A DNA stretch of 49,735 nucleotides from CBEUVQ01 sp965546615 (GTDB taxonomy: Bacteria; Bacillota; Desulfotomaculia; Desulfotomaculales; Desulfohalotomaculaceae). Both the position numbers and the translations under genes were made by a program. The notes under the pieces are model-generated. The model saw nothing but the letters and a program-made list of their open reading frames with translations. It was not told the origin of the DNA and searched no databases. Numbering within the stretch: the stretch's first letter is position 1; every line of letters begins with the position of its first letter. Positions 41,400 through 49,626 of this stretch are shown one piece after another. The stretch is taken from positions 1-49,735 of the forward strand of contig CBEUVQ010000015.1 of the NCBI GenBank assembly GCA_965546615.1, read 5' to 3'.

Positions 41400-42914
41400 T
41401 TACGCGGCGGAATGTTTTTTGTGTTTGCCCAGCAGAAAGACCATCGGCACTGCCGCAAAAATAAATACTGCGGAAATTAAAAAAGTATCGTTTAACGCCA
41501 GCACCAGCGCTTCTTTCTGCACCAGCATTGTCAGCACACTTACCGCCCCGCCGGATGAAACTTCCGCACTGCCGCCCTGCAGCGTAAAAAGACTTTTTAA
41601 CTGCTGCATCACGGTGAGGGCTGTTTGGTTGGTTATTGATACCCCTTCTGCCAGCCGGGCGTAGTGAAACGTTTGGCGGTTCTGCATAATTGCGGTCAGC
41701 ACCGCAATGCCGAAGGAAGCAAAAATCTGCCGGAAGACGTTGTTCAGCGATGAAGCCTGCCCCACCAGATGCTTAGGCACCACGTTCATGCCGGCGGTGG
41801 TAATCGGCATTGCCGACAGCCCCATGCCCAGCGCACGGACAACCATCAGCCACATGATGAAGCCTGCGCTTGTTTGGTCGGTGATCGTATGCAGCTGCCA
41901 GGTGCATACCGCCGTTACCGTGATACCGATTAAACCCAGCGGTTTTGCCCCTATTTTGTCAAATAAAAAGCCGCTGACCGGCATCATCAGCGCGCTTGCC
42001 ACCGCTGCCGGCATTAATAAAAGCCCCGTTTCATAAGGGGTGAGGCCCATTAAATTTTGGGTGAAAATCGGCATTAAAAATACCCCGCCGAATAAACCGA
42101 TGGTAATTAAGCCGGAGGTAATGACGCTGACGCTGAAGGTGCGGTTTTTTAACATCCGCAGATCCAGCATCGGGCTGCTGCCGGTAAGTTCCGCAATGAC
42201 AAAGGCGGTCAGCGTAAAGAGCGAAATAATAAACAGCGCAACAATTTTAAACGACGTCCAGCCTTCAGATGTTCCTTCGCTCAGCGCCAGCAGCAGCGCA
42301 AAGCAGCCGACGGTGGAAAGCACAAAGCCCGGCAGGTCGAATTTTAAGTTTTTGTTGATCGGCGTTTCTTCTAAAATGAGAGCGGAAAGCAGTATCCCCA
42401 TCACCCCGATCGGCACGTTGGTGAGAAATAAAAGGTGCCAGTTGAAGTGATCGATGATGTAACCGCCCAAGGTAGGCCCGATTGCGGGGGCGGCAACGGC
42501 TGCCATGCCCCAAACGCCCAGTGCGGTGCCGATTTTGTGCCGCGGCACAATGCGGTAGATGATGGCCATACTTACCGGCATCATAACGCCGCCGCCCACT
42601 GCCTGCACAATGCGGAAGGCAATCATCGCCTCGGCACTCCAGGAAAGGGCGCACAGCACCGAACCGACGGTAAACAAGCTCAGCGCCAAAATAAATAACC
42701 TTTTGTTGCCGAAGCGGTCGCCCAAATATCCTGTTACCGGAATAACCACGCCGGATGTAAGCATATAAGCGGTGACCACCCATTGAATTTTATCGGTGGA
42801 AACGCCGTAAATAGTCATTAATTTAGGTACCGCGACGTTAATAGAGCTGTTGTTCAGTATTGCCGCAAACGCACCGGTAACCAGCACAAACAGCGGTGTC
42901 CAGAAATTCTGCAA
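41400..42914 (-). CDS. DHA2-family multidrug efflux MFS transporter
   Basis: A 504-residue membrane protein with about fourteen helices, of the EmrB/QacA branch. Motif A reads GYLGDRFGNKRLF and motif C GIWGMAAVAAPAIGPTLGG-like (VWGMAAVAAPAIGPTLGGYI), typical of drug/proton antiporters. TTG start with GGAGG eight bases upstream. It is divergent from a short HlyD-type adaptor across a 132-base gap, so the pair is likely controlled together, although a tandem emrAB order is more common. Confidence 0.88.
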   Translation of the reverse strand: MQNFWTPLFVLVTGAFAAILNNSSINVAVPKLMTIYGVSTDKIQWVVTAYMLTSGVVIPVTGYLGDRFGNKRLFILALSLFTVGSVLCALSWSAEAMIAFRIVQAVGGGVMMPVSMAIIYRIVPRHKIGTALGVWGMAAVAAPAIGPTLGGYIIDHFNWHLLFLTNVPIGVMGILLSALILEETPINKNLKFDLPGFVLSTVGCFALLLALSEGTSEGWTSFKIVALFIISLFTLTAFVIAELTGSSPMLDLRMLKNRTFSVSVITSGLITIGLFGGVFLMPIFTQNLMGLTPYETGLLLMPAAVASALMMPVSGFLFDKIGAKPLGLIGITVTAVCTWQLHTITDQTSAGFIMWLMVVRALGMGLSAMPITTAGMNVVPKHLVGQASSLNNVFRQIFASFGIAVLTAIMQNRQTFHYARLAEGVSITNQTALTVMQQLKSLFTLQGGSAEVSSGGAVSVLTMLVQKEALVLALNDTFLISAVFIFAAVPMVFLLGKHKKHSAA

Positions 42915-42990
42915 GCTGTATTCCTCCGATCGTATTGGAAAAAAGTATTAGTGTTTCAATATTTTATATGCTAAAATTGTATCATCCCGC

Positions 42991-43028
42991 TTGTTTATGT
43001 GTCCAGATTGATTTATCAGCTGATTAAT
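42991..43028 (+). promoter_or_regulatory. Promoter and operator of the efflux adaptor
   Basis: TTGTTT, 17 bases, TATCAG. The -10 overlaps the palindrome ATCAGCTGAT (43015-43024) inside a wider imperfect repeat, the usual position of a MarR- or TetR-type site. Confidence 0.45.
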
Positions 43029-43046
43029 CGGTAAGGAGAGATAGCA

Positions 43047-43703
43047 TTGAAGAACAAAAAGATGATTTATGCCGTACTGCTGCTGATGGTGATATCTCTT
43101 GCTGCCACCGGTGGGTACTACTGGTATGAAAATGCCAATTATGTAAAAACGGAGGATGCGCACATTGATGCGGACATCGTCAAAGTGTCGCCGCAGGTAG
43201 CGGGGCAGATTGCCGAGCTGGCTTTTGAAGAAGGCGATGAGTTTGCAGCAGGTGATATTTTGGGCAGACTGTCGGATGTGGCGCTGCCGCCGGGGGGGAA
43301 TTATGATTTAATCAACCTGCGTGCGCCGATTGACGGCATGATTATTAAAAAGACGGGGCATGTCGGCGAGATTGCATCACCCGGTCAAGCGGTGGCGATG
43401 ATGGCCGATCTTGATGCACTGTATGTTACCGCCAACATCGAAGAAACGGATTTGGCGAAAATCAAAGTGGGACAGGCGGTTGATTTTAGCGTTGATGCCG
43501 TTCCCGGAAGTAAATTTCACGGCCGGGTGCTGTCATTGGGTGAGGCCACCGCGTCTACCTTTTCACTGCTGCCGACTTCCAACAGCAGCGGCAATTTTAC
43601 CAAAGTGGTGCAGCGCATTCCGATAAAAATATCCATCGATGATGCCTCAGACAAGCGGCTGCTGCCGGGTATGAACGTTGTTGTAAAAATTCATCTGCGG
43701 TAA
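43047..43703 (+). CDS. Short HlyD/EmrA-type adaptor, no hairpin
   Basis: A 218-residue membrane-fusion-type protein. One N-terminal membrane helix is followed by KTEDAHIDADIVKVSPQVAG, the first half of the lipoyl domain. Its second half, LRAPIDGMIIKKTGHVGEIA, comes only about 35 residues later, then the beta-barrel VTANIEETDLAKIKVGQAVD. Usual EmrA/HlyD proteins are 330-400 residues, with a long coiled-coil hairpin between the lipoyl halves; here it is gone. This fits a single-membrane cell. TTG start with AAGGAG nine bases upstream. Confidence 0.85.
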   Translation: MKNKKMIYAVLLLMVISLAATGGYYWYENANYVKTEDAHIDADIVKVSPQVAGQIAELAFEEGDEFAAGDILGRLSDVALPPGGNYDLINLRAPIDGMIIKKTGHVGEIASPGQAVAMMADLDALYVTANIEETDLAKIKVGQAVDFSVDAVPGSKFHGRVLSLGEATASTFSLLPTSNSSGNFTKVVQRIPIKISIDDASDKRLLPGMNVVVKIHLR

Positions 43704-43710
43704 ACGCAAA

Positions 43711-43738
43711 TAACGGCAGACCGACGTGTCTGCCGTTA
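43711..43738. terminator. Bidirectional hairpin
   Basis: TAACGGCAGAC pairs with GTCTGCCGTTA between the convergent adaptor and HD-GYP genes. Confidence 0.7.
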
Positions 43739-44836
43739 ATGTTTATGTAAAAGACTGTTTACTTCTTCCGGGTTTAAAACTTTCATTACAAATAATTTTT
43801 CTTCGTCCAGCAGCGATACTTCCTGCGGGACGGCCAGCCGCCGCCCTTTTTCATCGAAAAGCAGCCTTACCCGTGGAAACCGCGAATACCCTTTAGGTGT
43901 ATCCAGCACCGCACCTATCCAGCCGTTGTTCAGCTTTACCGGTGAACCGGCGGGGTAGGCGGCAATGTTGTACAAAAACGCTTTGGCAATGTCGGCGCGC
44001 ACCAGGTAATTGCCGGCGGCGGCGCACATTTCGTAAGCCTCGTGCGGGGGGTAAGCGCGGCGGTAAATTCTGTCGGCGGTGAGTGCGTCAAAGCGGTCGG
44101 CAATGGCGGTAATCTGCGACAGCTTGTGAATGGCATCTCCGCGTTTGCCTTCGGGGTAGCCCGAACCGTCATAATTTTCGTGGTGTTCCAGCGCAATCAG
44201 TGCTGCGGTGCCGTCAAAGCGCTGCGCCTGCCGGATGATTTCATATCCGTACCGCGGATGATTTTTCATAATGTTATACTCATCTTCGGTCAGCGGGCCG
44301 GGTTTGTTCAGAATTTCCGGCGCTATTTTTATTTTCCCCAAGTCGTGCAGCAGCGCACCGGCACCCAGCAGTACCAGCTCATCTTCAGTCAAGCCCATCG
44401 TTATTCCGGTGAGCAGGCTGAGTACGCACACATTGACGGAATGAGCGAAGGTGTAGTTATCCATCGTGCGCAGATCCACCAAATTAACCATTAAGTTTTT
44501 CCTGCCCAACAGCTCGTTGATAAAGCTTCTGGCAGTGCTGTACATATCTTCCGGTTCGATTACCAGCCGGCCGGACTCCCTGCTTTCCAAAAGCACCGAT
44601 TTCAACTGCTGTACCGCGGCATTTCTTGTTTCTTCCGAAATAATGTCTTTTACCACTGCACAGTCAAGCGGCCCCCCGGTGATGTAAATATAAGAAATCC
44701 CTAAAGCAATTAATCTGTTGATGTATGCTTCGTTCAGAACCGCACCGGCAGCCAGCAGCACCTCGCCGCGGCTGTTGTAGACGGGGCGCCCGACCTTCAT
44801 GCCGGGTTTTAAAGCAAAGACACTTGCCTTTCTCAT
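43736..44836 (-). CDS. HD-GYP-domain c-di-GMP phosphodiesterase
   Basis: A 366-residue cytoplasmic protein. The N-terminal 110 residues (GMKVGRPVYNSRGEVLLAAG) are a common leader domain. The HD-GYP domain spans about 115-290, with HSVNV, the catalytic HDLGKIKI, then HPRYGYEI and HHENYDGSGYPEG. The last part is a small beta domain. Metal ligands of the HD-GYP class are all present, so c-di-GMP breakdown is likely. AAGGGTGTTG precedes the ATG. It may tune the motility controlled by the two chemoreceptors. Confidence 0.88.
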   Translation of the reverse strand: MRKASVFALKPGMKVGRPVYNSRGEVLLAAGAVLNEAYINRLIALGISYIYITGGPLDCAVVKDIISEETRNAAVQQLKSVLLESRESGRLVIEPEDMYSTARSFINELLGRKNLMVNLVDLRTMDNYTFAHSVNVCVLSLLTGITMGLTEDELVLLGAGALLHDLGKIKIAPEILNKPGPLTEDEYNIMKNHPRYGYEIIRQAQRFDGTAALIALEHHENYDGSGYPEGKRGDAIHKLSQITAIADRFDALTADRIYRRAYPPHEAYEMCAAAGNYLVRADIAKAFLYNIAAYPAGSPVKLNNGWIGAVLDTPKGYSRFPRVRLLFDEKGRRLAVPQEVSLLDEEKLFVMKVLNPEEVNSLLHKH

Positions 44837-45025
44837 ATTACAACACCCTTGTACTTTTTTAATATTTTAGCACTTTTTTCAGCGCTGTTCTATGAGATTT
44901 TTGCAGTCGGCGGTTTGCAGCTTTGGCAGTGTTTTCTCTCATAATATTTAAGGAACTTTTTACCAATAATGCCAATATACTATAGCAGTAGCTGTTGTTA
45001 GATTGAACCAAAGGAGGGAGTACCC

Positions 45026-45448
45026 GTGTCAGACAGAAAAATGTTTTGGACGGCATTTGAAAAAAACGGTATCTTTGCTGATTTTGCTTGGGACAGCGAT
45101 GTGGAAAGATTGAAAATTACAGCCGATTCTAAAAAGTGCACCCGGCTGGCGGAAGTAACGCTGTATGCGCTCAAGCCGGGAGATGAAATTTGGCTCAGCG
45201 GTTTTTTTCAAGCTGCCGATAACAGCAGCGGTGCCGCGCTGCTGTCGGTAAAAATATTAAAAAACAACATCATGATTTATCATCAGGTTACCGATGTCGG
45301 CAGCACTGCGAAGAATGTATCGGTGCAGACGGTGGATATGCAGCGCACTGCCGGTTCTGCCGCTTATACGCTGGCAGTTGCGGCGGAAAACGCCGATGCG
45401 GAGGTTTTCGGCCACCGCACGCTGACGGCGGTTGTAATCAGAAGGTAG
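45026..45448 (+). CDS. Hypothetical beta-rich protein
   Basis: A 140-residue soluble protein with alternating hydrophobic strands (VTLYALKPGDEIWLSGFFQA, LLSVKILKNNIMIYHQV). No signal peptide, membrane segment or family that I recognise. The pattern looks like a small beta sandwich. A good ribosome binding site (AAAGGAGGG) precedes the GTG start. Monocistronic. Confidence 0.65.
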   Translation: MSDRKMFWTAFEKNGIFADFAWDSDVERLKITADSKKCTRLAEVTLYALKPGDEIWLSGFFQAADNSSGAALLSVKILKNNIMIYHQVTDVGSTAKNVSVQTVDMQRTAGSAAYTLAVAAENADAEVFGHRTLTAVVIRR

Positions 45449-45489
45449 TACTGCTGACTGCGTACTCTCTCCGGCCGGCGGGTAAAAAT

Positions 45490-45948
45490 TCAATCCATTA
45501 TAAACCGCTGCACCAAAAAGCGCACTATATCCCGGCGGCCCACTACACCAACCAGCTTGTCGCCGCGCACCACCGGCAGTTTTTTAAATTTGCGTTTGCT
45601 GAGCACCTGGGCAGCATAGGTGAGCTTAGTGTCTTCCGTTACGGTAACCACGTTTTTGGTCATCACTTTGGCCACCGGCCAATCCAGCATCTGCTTAATA
45701 TCCGCCAGCAGGACGGATTCGCTGTTTACTGCCACAATGTAGGTCATTAAATCCAAAAACGTGGGCGGTTCGTGAATCTGCCCCAGCACATCGGCATCGG
45801 TGACAATGCCCACCAGTTTGTTATCCTCCGCCACCACCGGCACACCGCTTATCTGCTTTTCAACAAACAGCTGCAGCAGATCGCGTATCTTGCTGTCGGC
45901 GGAAATCGAGTAAACATCCGTGTTCATTACTTTATTCACCGTTTCCAT
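45490..45948 (-). CDS. CBS-domain-pair protein (third in window)
   Basis: A 152-residue protein of two full CBS motifs: VMNTDVYSISADSKIRDLLQ with GVPVVAEDNKLVGIVTDADV, then VMTKNVVTVTEDTKLTYAA with KLPVVRGDKLVGVVGRRDIV. It is the classic short cytoplasmic adenine nucleotide sensor. It is less like the two CBS proteins near the TauE locus than those are to each other. AAGGGGG precedes the ATG. Confidence 0.88.
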   Translation of the reverse strand: METVNKVMNTDVYSISADSKIRDLLQLFVEKQISGVPVVAEDNKLVGIVTDADVLGQIHEPPTFLDLMTYIVAVNSESVLLADIKQMLDWPVAKVMTKNVVTVTEDTKLTYAAQVLSKRKFKKLPVVRGDKLVGVVGRRDIVRFLVQRFIMD

Positions 45949-46002
45949 TTTCTGTTAACCCCCTTGCAACTATCATAACACTAAATGCCGTCAAGCACAA
46001 AA

Positions 46003-46902
46003 TTACAGGGCGGTTAACACCAAGCCGACAGCCATCAGCAGGCCGAACAGCGTGTTGGTCTGCGCGGTGGCTTTCATCGCCGGCATCATCTGCACAGCTT
46101 CGGTTTTGCCTAAAAAGCCGCGGTACGCTTGGTAGGCTTTGGGCATGCTGAGAAGCGCCAGCAGCAGCGGCGGCGCAAACACTTTCAGCACCACCATGCA
46201 GACCAGCCAGCTGTAGGCAAAAATAAACATGCCCGCCAAAAAGTTAACCGCTTTGGGGCGGCCCAGCAGAATGGCCAGCGTGCGCCGGCCGTTGGCTTTA
46301 TCGCCGTCGTGGTCGCGAATGTTGTTGGCCATTAAAATTGCGCCGATCAGCACCCAAACCGGCACGGAAATCAGCACGCTGTTTAACGTAACGGTGCCGG
46401 TTTGAATAAAAAAGGAGATGACGATAATCAACAGCCCCATAAAAAACCCGGATACCAGCTCGCCGTAAGGGGTGGCGGCAATGGGGCAGGGGCCGCCGGT
46501 GTAAAGGTAGCCTGCCGCCATGCAGATTAAGCCCACCGCCGCCAGCCACCAGCTGCTGTGAGCACAGATGTAAACGCCTAAAATAAGCGCTGCGGCGTAA
46601 AAAGACAGCGCAATAAAAAGCACCGTTTTGGGGCTCACCCCGTCGCGCACAATAGTGCCGCCGATGCCCACCGATTCTGCGGTATCCAAGCCGCGCACAT
46701 AATCGTAGTATTCGTTAAACATATTGGTGGCGGACTGAATGAGCAGCGATGCCAGCAGCATCGCCAAAAACAGCGGCCAATTAATTGCGGTGCTGTGCGC
46801 TGCCAGTGCGGTGCCGACCGCAACGGGTACAAACGCCGCCGTTAACGTGTGCGGCCGCAGCAGCCGCCACCATACATCCCAGTTGTTGTTAGCTTGTGCC
46901 AT
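46003..46902 (-). CDS. menA: 1,4-dihydroxy-2-naphthoate prenyltransferase
   Basis: A 299-residue UbiA-superfamily membrane enzyme with about eight to nine helices. The first prenyl-diphosphate motif is NMFNEYYDYVRGLD; the second Asp-rich motif is NNIRDHDGDKANGRRTLAI. In menaquinone synthesis it attaches the polyprenyl tail to dihydroxynaphthoate. NIRD-H-DGDKANGRRTLA is typical of MenA rather than UbiA. GAGGGAG precedes the ATG. It supports a menaquinone pool for NDH-2. No other men gene lies next to it. Confidence 0.87.
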   Translation of the reverse strand: MAQANNNWDVWWRLLRPHTLTAAFVPVAVGTALAAHSTAINWPLFLAMLLASLLIQSATNMFNEYYDYVRGLDTAESVGIGGTIVRDGVSPKTVLFIALSFYAAALILGVYICAHSSWWLAAVGLICMAAGYLYTGGPCPIAATPYGELVSGFFMGLLIIVISFFIQTGTVTLNSVLISVPVWVLIGAILMANNIRDHDGDKANGRRTLAILLGRPKAVNFLAGMFIFAYSWLVCMVVLKVFAPPLLLALLSMPKAYQAYRGFLGKTEAVQMMPAMKATAQTNTLFGLLMAVGLVLTAL

Positions 46903-46984
46903 AGTGAATCTCCCTCGTCTGTTTTAGATTTACCAGCTTATTATACCGCAAACGCCTCCGCCGTTCCATATATACCGAGCGATG

Positions 46985-47392
46985 CCGGCGCTGCATAAAT
47001 TCACCCGCTGTGCCGGTGCAAAGGCGCCCTCGCCTTCCGCCAACGAAACGCTGCCTTTGTATGAACGGGCCGGCATTGAACCCACAAAAACCATACACAT
47101 ATCACCAAACCGTAGGGAACGGCCTTGGCCGTTCCGCCAAAACAAACTGAACGGGTTACAAAAACCCGCTTCAATAAAAAATGCGCATCTACATGCAGCA
47201 CAGGTAGGGAACGGCGCCCTCGCCGTTCCGTTAAACGCAGCTCTTACCTTTTTGGTCACACCCTTTCCCTTTGATGCAGCCCTTTCTGTTTAACGAAACA
47301 CGGCACTGCAAAGTTAAATAGGGCAGGCACAAAAACCTGCCCCTTACAAAAAACTGCACCCCGGCAGCAAAACAGCGCCGGGGTTACAGTAT
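46985..47392. repeat. Repeat block left of array 2 (duplicated left of array 4)
   Basis: It holds palindromic repeats at 47112-47137 and 47213-47234, and other shared blocks such as CACAAAAACCATACACATAT and AAATAGGGCAGGCACAAAAA. About 47065-47422 reappears at about 49136-49493 with a constant shift of 2,071 bases near the array. No gene is supported. Confidence 0.8.
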
Positions 47393-47956
47393 TTTTCAAT
47401 CTTTTATAAGTAGGCTGCAAACCGTTGTATTCCTGATGATTTTACACTAGAAGATGATGTGTTCCAATCCCTCATAGGTAGGCTACAAACGAAAAAAACA
47501 TCTACCTTGTTCTGTTGCTTTGCAAAAGTTTCAATCCCTCACAGGTAGGCTACAAACTGTATGAATGGTTTTTACATCTGAAACATCTTGAAGTTTCAAT
47601 CCCTCATAGGTAGGCTACAAACTAGTGCGTATGTGGATAGAACCGGTCAACGAAAAGCCCGTTTCAATCCCTCATAGGTAGGCTACAAACGATGAAAAGG
47701 TTTTGATTGATTTGCTTCGGAAAATGGTTTCAATCCCTCATAGGTAGGCTACAAACCCTCATCAAGTGATGTTCAAATGACTGTTCAAGTTGGGTTTCAA
47801 TCCCTCATAGGTAGGCTACAAACGGTCAAGGGTCTGCCACAGGCAAAAAATTTTTTTTGGTTTCAATCCCTCATAGGTAGGCTACAAACCAGCTTAGAAC
47901 TTATTAATGTAAAGCCCTAAGAAACTGTTTCAATCCCTCATAGGTAGGCTACAAAC
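47393..47956 (-). CRISPR. CRISPR array 2 (9 repeats, 8 spacers)
   Basis: Repeats start at 47393 (degenerate), 47461, 47528, 47593, 47661, 47727, 47794, 47860 and 47927. Spacers are 35-38 bases. The 47393 repeat has several changes, as expected for the oldest, leader-distal end. The repeats at 47461 and 47528 have one change each. The leader lies on the right. The last spacer (47890-47926), nearest the leader, is identical to the leader-nearest spacer of array 3. Spacer 47824-47859 has an unusual T-run. Confidence 0.97.
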
Positions 47957-48165
47957 CCATTTTACGGCGTTTTTTTGGCGGCTGCAAGCGGGTTTTTGGG
48001 GGTAAAAGCTGCTTTTTGGCAGGTTTTTGGCGTTATCTGCCTGTGTTTTTGCGTATTTTTGGCAAATTTAGGCAGCAAAAGGGGTGAATTTTTCCGTCGA
48101 TCCCCGGGGGTTTTTGCGCTATTGGGGGTCGACGGAAATTTTTATCCTTACAAACCGGCGGCAAA
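47957..48165 (-). promoter_or_regulatory. CRISPR leader 2
   Basis: On the minus strand TTGCAG (47982-47987), 17 bases, TAAAAT (47959-47964), two bases from the first repeat. T-tracts are centred at about 47973, 47995, 48015, 48026, 48048, 48058, 48091 and 48113, close to whole helical turns. A 12-bp inverted repeat CCGTCGATCCCC/GGGGGTCGACGG (48094-48135) bounds the leader. Confidence 0.85.
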
Positions 48166-48199
48166 TCGGTACTAACCGGTAAGCCACCGCAAACAGCAG

Positions 48200-48490
48200 C
48201 GCTCAGCAAAACGGAACAGTCAACACTGTTCCCTACATTAAAAATGCTGCCCACCGCTTAAAAACATCGCCGCTGTAGGGAACGGCGCCCTCGCCGTTCC
48301 GTTTAACGAAACACTGCATGTGTATAAACTGGTAGGCATTGAACCCACAAAAACCATACACATATCACCAAATCGTAGGGAACGGCCTTGGCCGTTCCGC
48401 CAAACGCAGCCTCATTATTCCACTCTTCTGCTGCTCTAAACAGTAACGGTTAGTAAAACGGAGCAGTCAAGACTGCTCCCTACAAAAAAC
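48200..48490. repeat. Palindromic repeats between arrays 2 and 3
   Basis: Copies at 48275-48304 and 48375-48399, and inverted copies at 48209-48236 and 48456-48483. Stem bases differ between copies, but pairing is kept. No gene is supported. Confidence 0.75.
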
Positions 48491-48536
48491 CGCCGCCATA
48501 GTAATTTAAGCGGCAGTTACCTCCATTATGCTAAGC

Positions 48537-48704
48537 TTTTCAATCCCTCATAGGTAGGCTACAAACTTGTATAATTACGCAACCACCAACTCAGAAATGG
48601 CACTTCTGTTTCAATCCCTCATAGGTAGGCTACAAACCAGCTTAGAACTTATTAATGTAAAGCCCTAAGAAACTGTTTCAATCCCTCATAGGTAGGCTAC
48701 AAAC
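48537..48704 (-). CRISPR. CRISPR array 3 (3 repeats, 2 spacers)
   Basis: Repeats at 48537 (first base changed), 48608 and 48675; spacers 41 and 37 bases. The leader is on the right. The leader-nearest spacer is the same as in array 2. Confidence 0.95.
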
Positions 48705-48985
48705 CCATTTTACGGCGTTTTTTTGGCGGCTGCAAGCGGGTTTTTGGGGGTAAAAGCTGCTTTTTGGCAGGTTTTTGGCGTTATCTGCCTGTGTTTTTGC
48801 GTATTTTTGGCAAATTTAGGCAGCAAAAGGGGTGAATTTTTCCGTCGATCCCCGGGGGTTTTTGCGCTATTGGGGGTCGACGGAAATTTTTATCCTTATA
48901 AACCGGCGGCAAATCGCTCGCAATCAACCTGCTGCCGCTGCCGCCCTGACAAAATACCGGGTGCTTCTGGAGCCCGCCAAGGCAT
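48705..48985 (-). promoter_or_regulatory. CRISPR leader 3
   Basis: Identical to leader 2 from the array to about position 200, where the two diverge. The promoter is at 48707-48735 (TAAAAT, 17, TTGCAG on the minus strand). The outer part matches the region right of array 1. Confidence 0.85.
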
Positions 48986-49008
48986 TACTGTACAACCCTT
49001 CCGTTTAA

Positions 49009-49463
49009 CGCAGCACCTTCCACCATTGCGTAGGGAACGATGCCCCCGTCGTTCCGTTTAACGCAGCACCTTCCACCATTGCGTAGGGAACGGCGCCCCC
49101 GTCGTTCCGTTAAACAAAACGCTGCCTTTGTGTGAACGGGCAGGCATTGAACCCACAAAAACCATACACCTACCACCAAACCGTAGGGAACGGTCTTGAC
49201 CGTTCCGCCAAAACAAACTGAACGGTTTATGAAAACCCGCTTCAATAAAAAACGCGCATGTACATGCAGCACAGGTAGGGAACGACGTCCCCGTCGTTCC
49301 GCTTAACGCAGCTCTTACCTTTTTGGTCACACCCTTTCCCTTTGATGCAGCCCTTTCTGTTTAACGAAACACGGCACTGCAAAGTTAAATAGGGCAGGCA
49401 CAAAAACCTGCCCCTTACAAAAAACTGCACCCCGGCAGCAAAACAGCGCCGGGGCTGCAGTAT
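49009..49463. repeat. Repeat block left of array 4
   Basis: Palindromic repeats at 49030-49058, 49083-49110, 49183-49208 and 49275-49301. The right half is a copy of the block left of array 2. A tandem copy of AACGCAGCACCTTCCACCAT lies at about 49009-49081. No gene is supported. Confidence 0.8.
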
Positions 49464-49626
49464 TTTTCAAGCTTTTATAGGTAGGCTACAAACTGCTTCT
49501 TCCATTGTATGAACTAATTTTAAACAACATTGTTTCAATTCCTCATAGGTAGGCTACAAACGAATTTTTTCGGGCGTGAAGGTGCAGCCCTTCTCGGTTT
49601 CAATTCCTCATAGGTAGGCTACAAAC
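49464..49626 (-). CRISPR. CRISPR array 4 (3 repeats, 2 spacers)
   Basis: Repeats at 49464 (degenerate, like the first repeat of array 2), 49532 and 49597; spacers 38 and 35 bases. The two good repeats share a C-to-T change (GTTTCAATTCC) not seen in the other arrays. Confidence 0.95.

Noticed and set aside
47975..49061. Open frames in the leaders (GVKAAFWQVFGVICLCFCVF)
   Set aside because: They are identical only because the leader is repeated; no start signal, and the sequence is explained as leader.
40314..49626. Rightward (plus-strand) transcription of the arrays
   Set aside because: Conserved leaders are on the right, degenerate repeats on the left of arrays 2 and 4, and the minus-strand repeat ends in ATTGAAAC.
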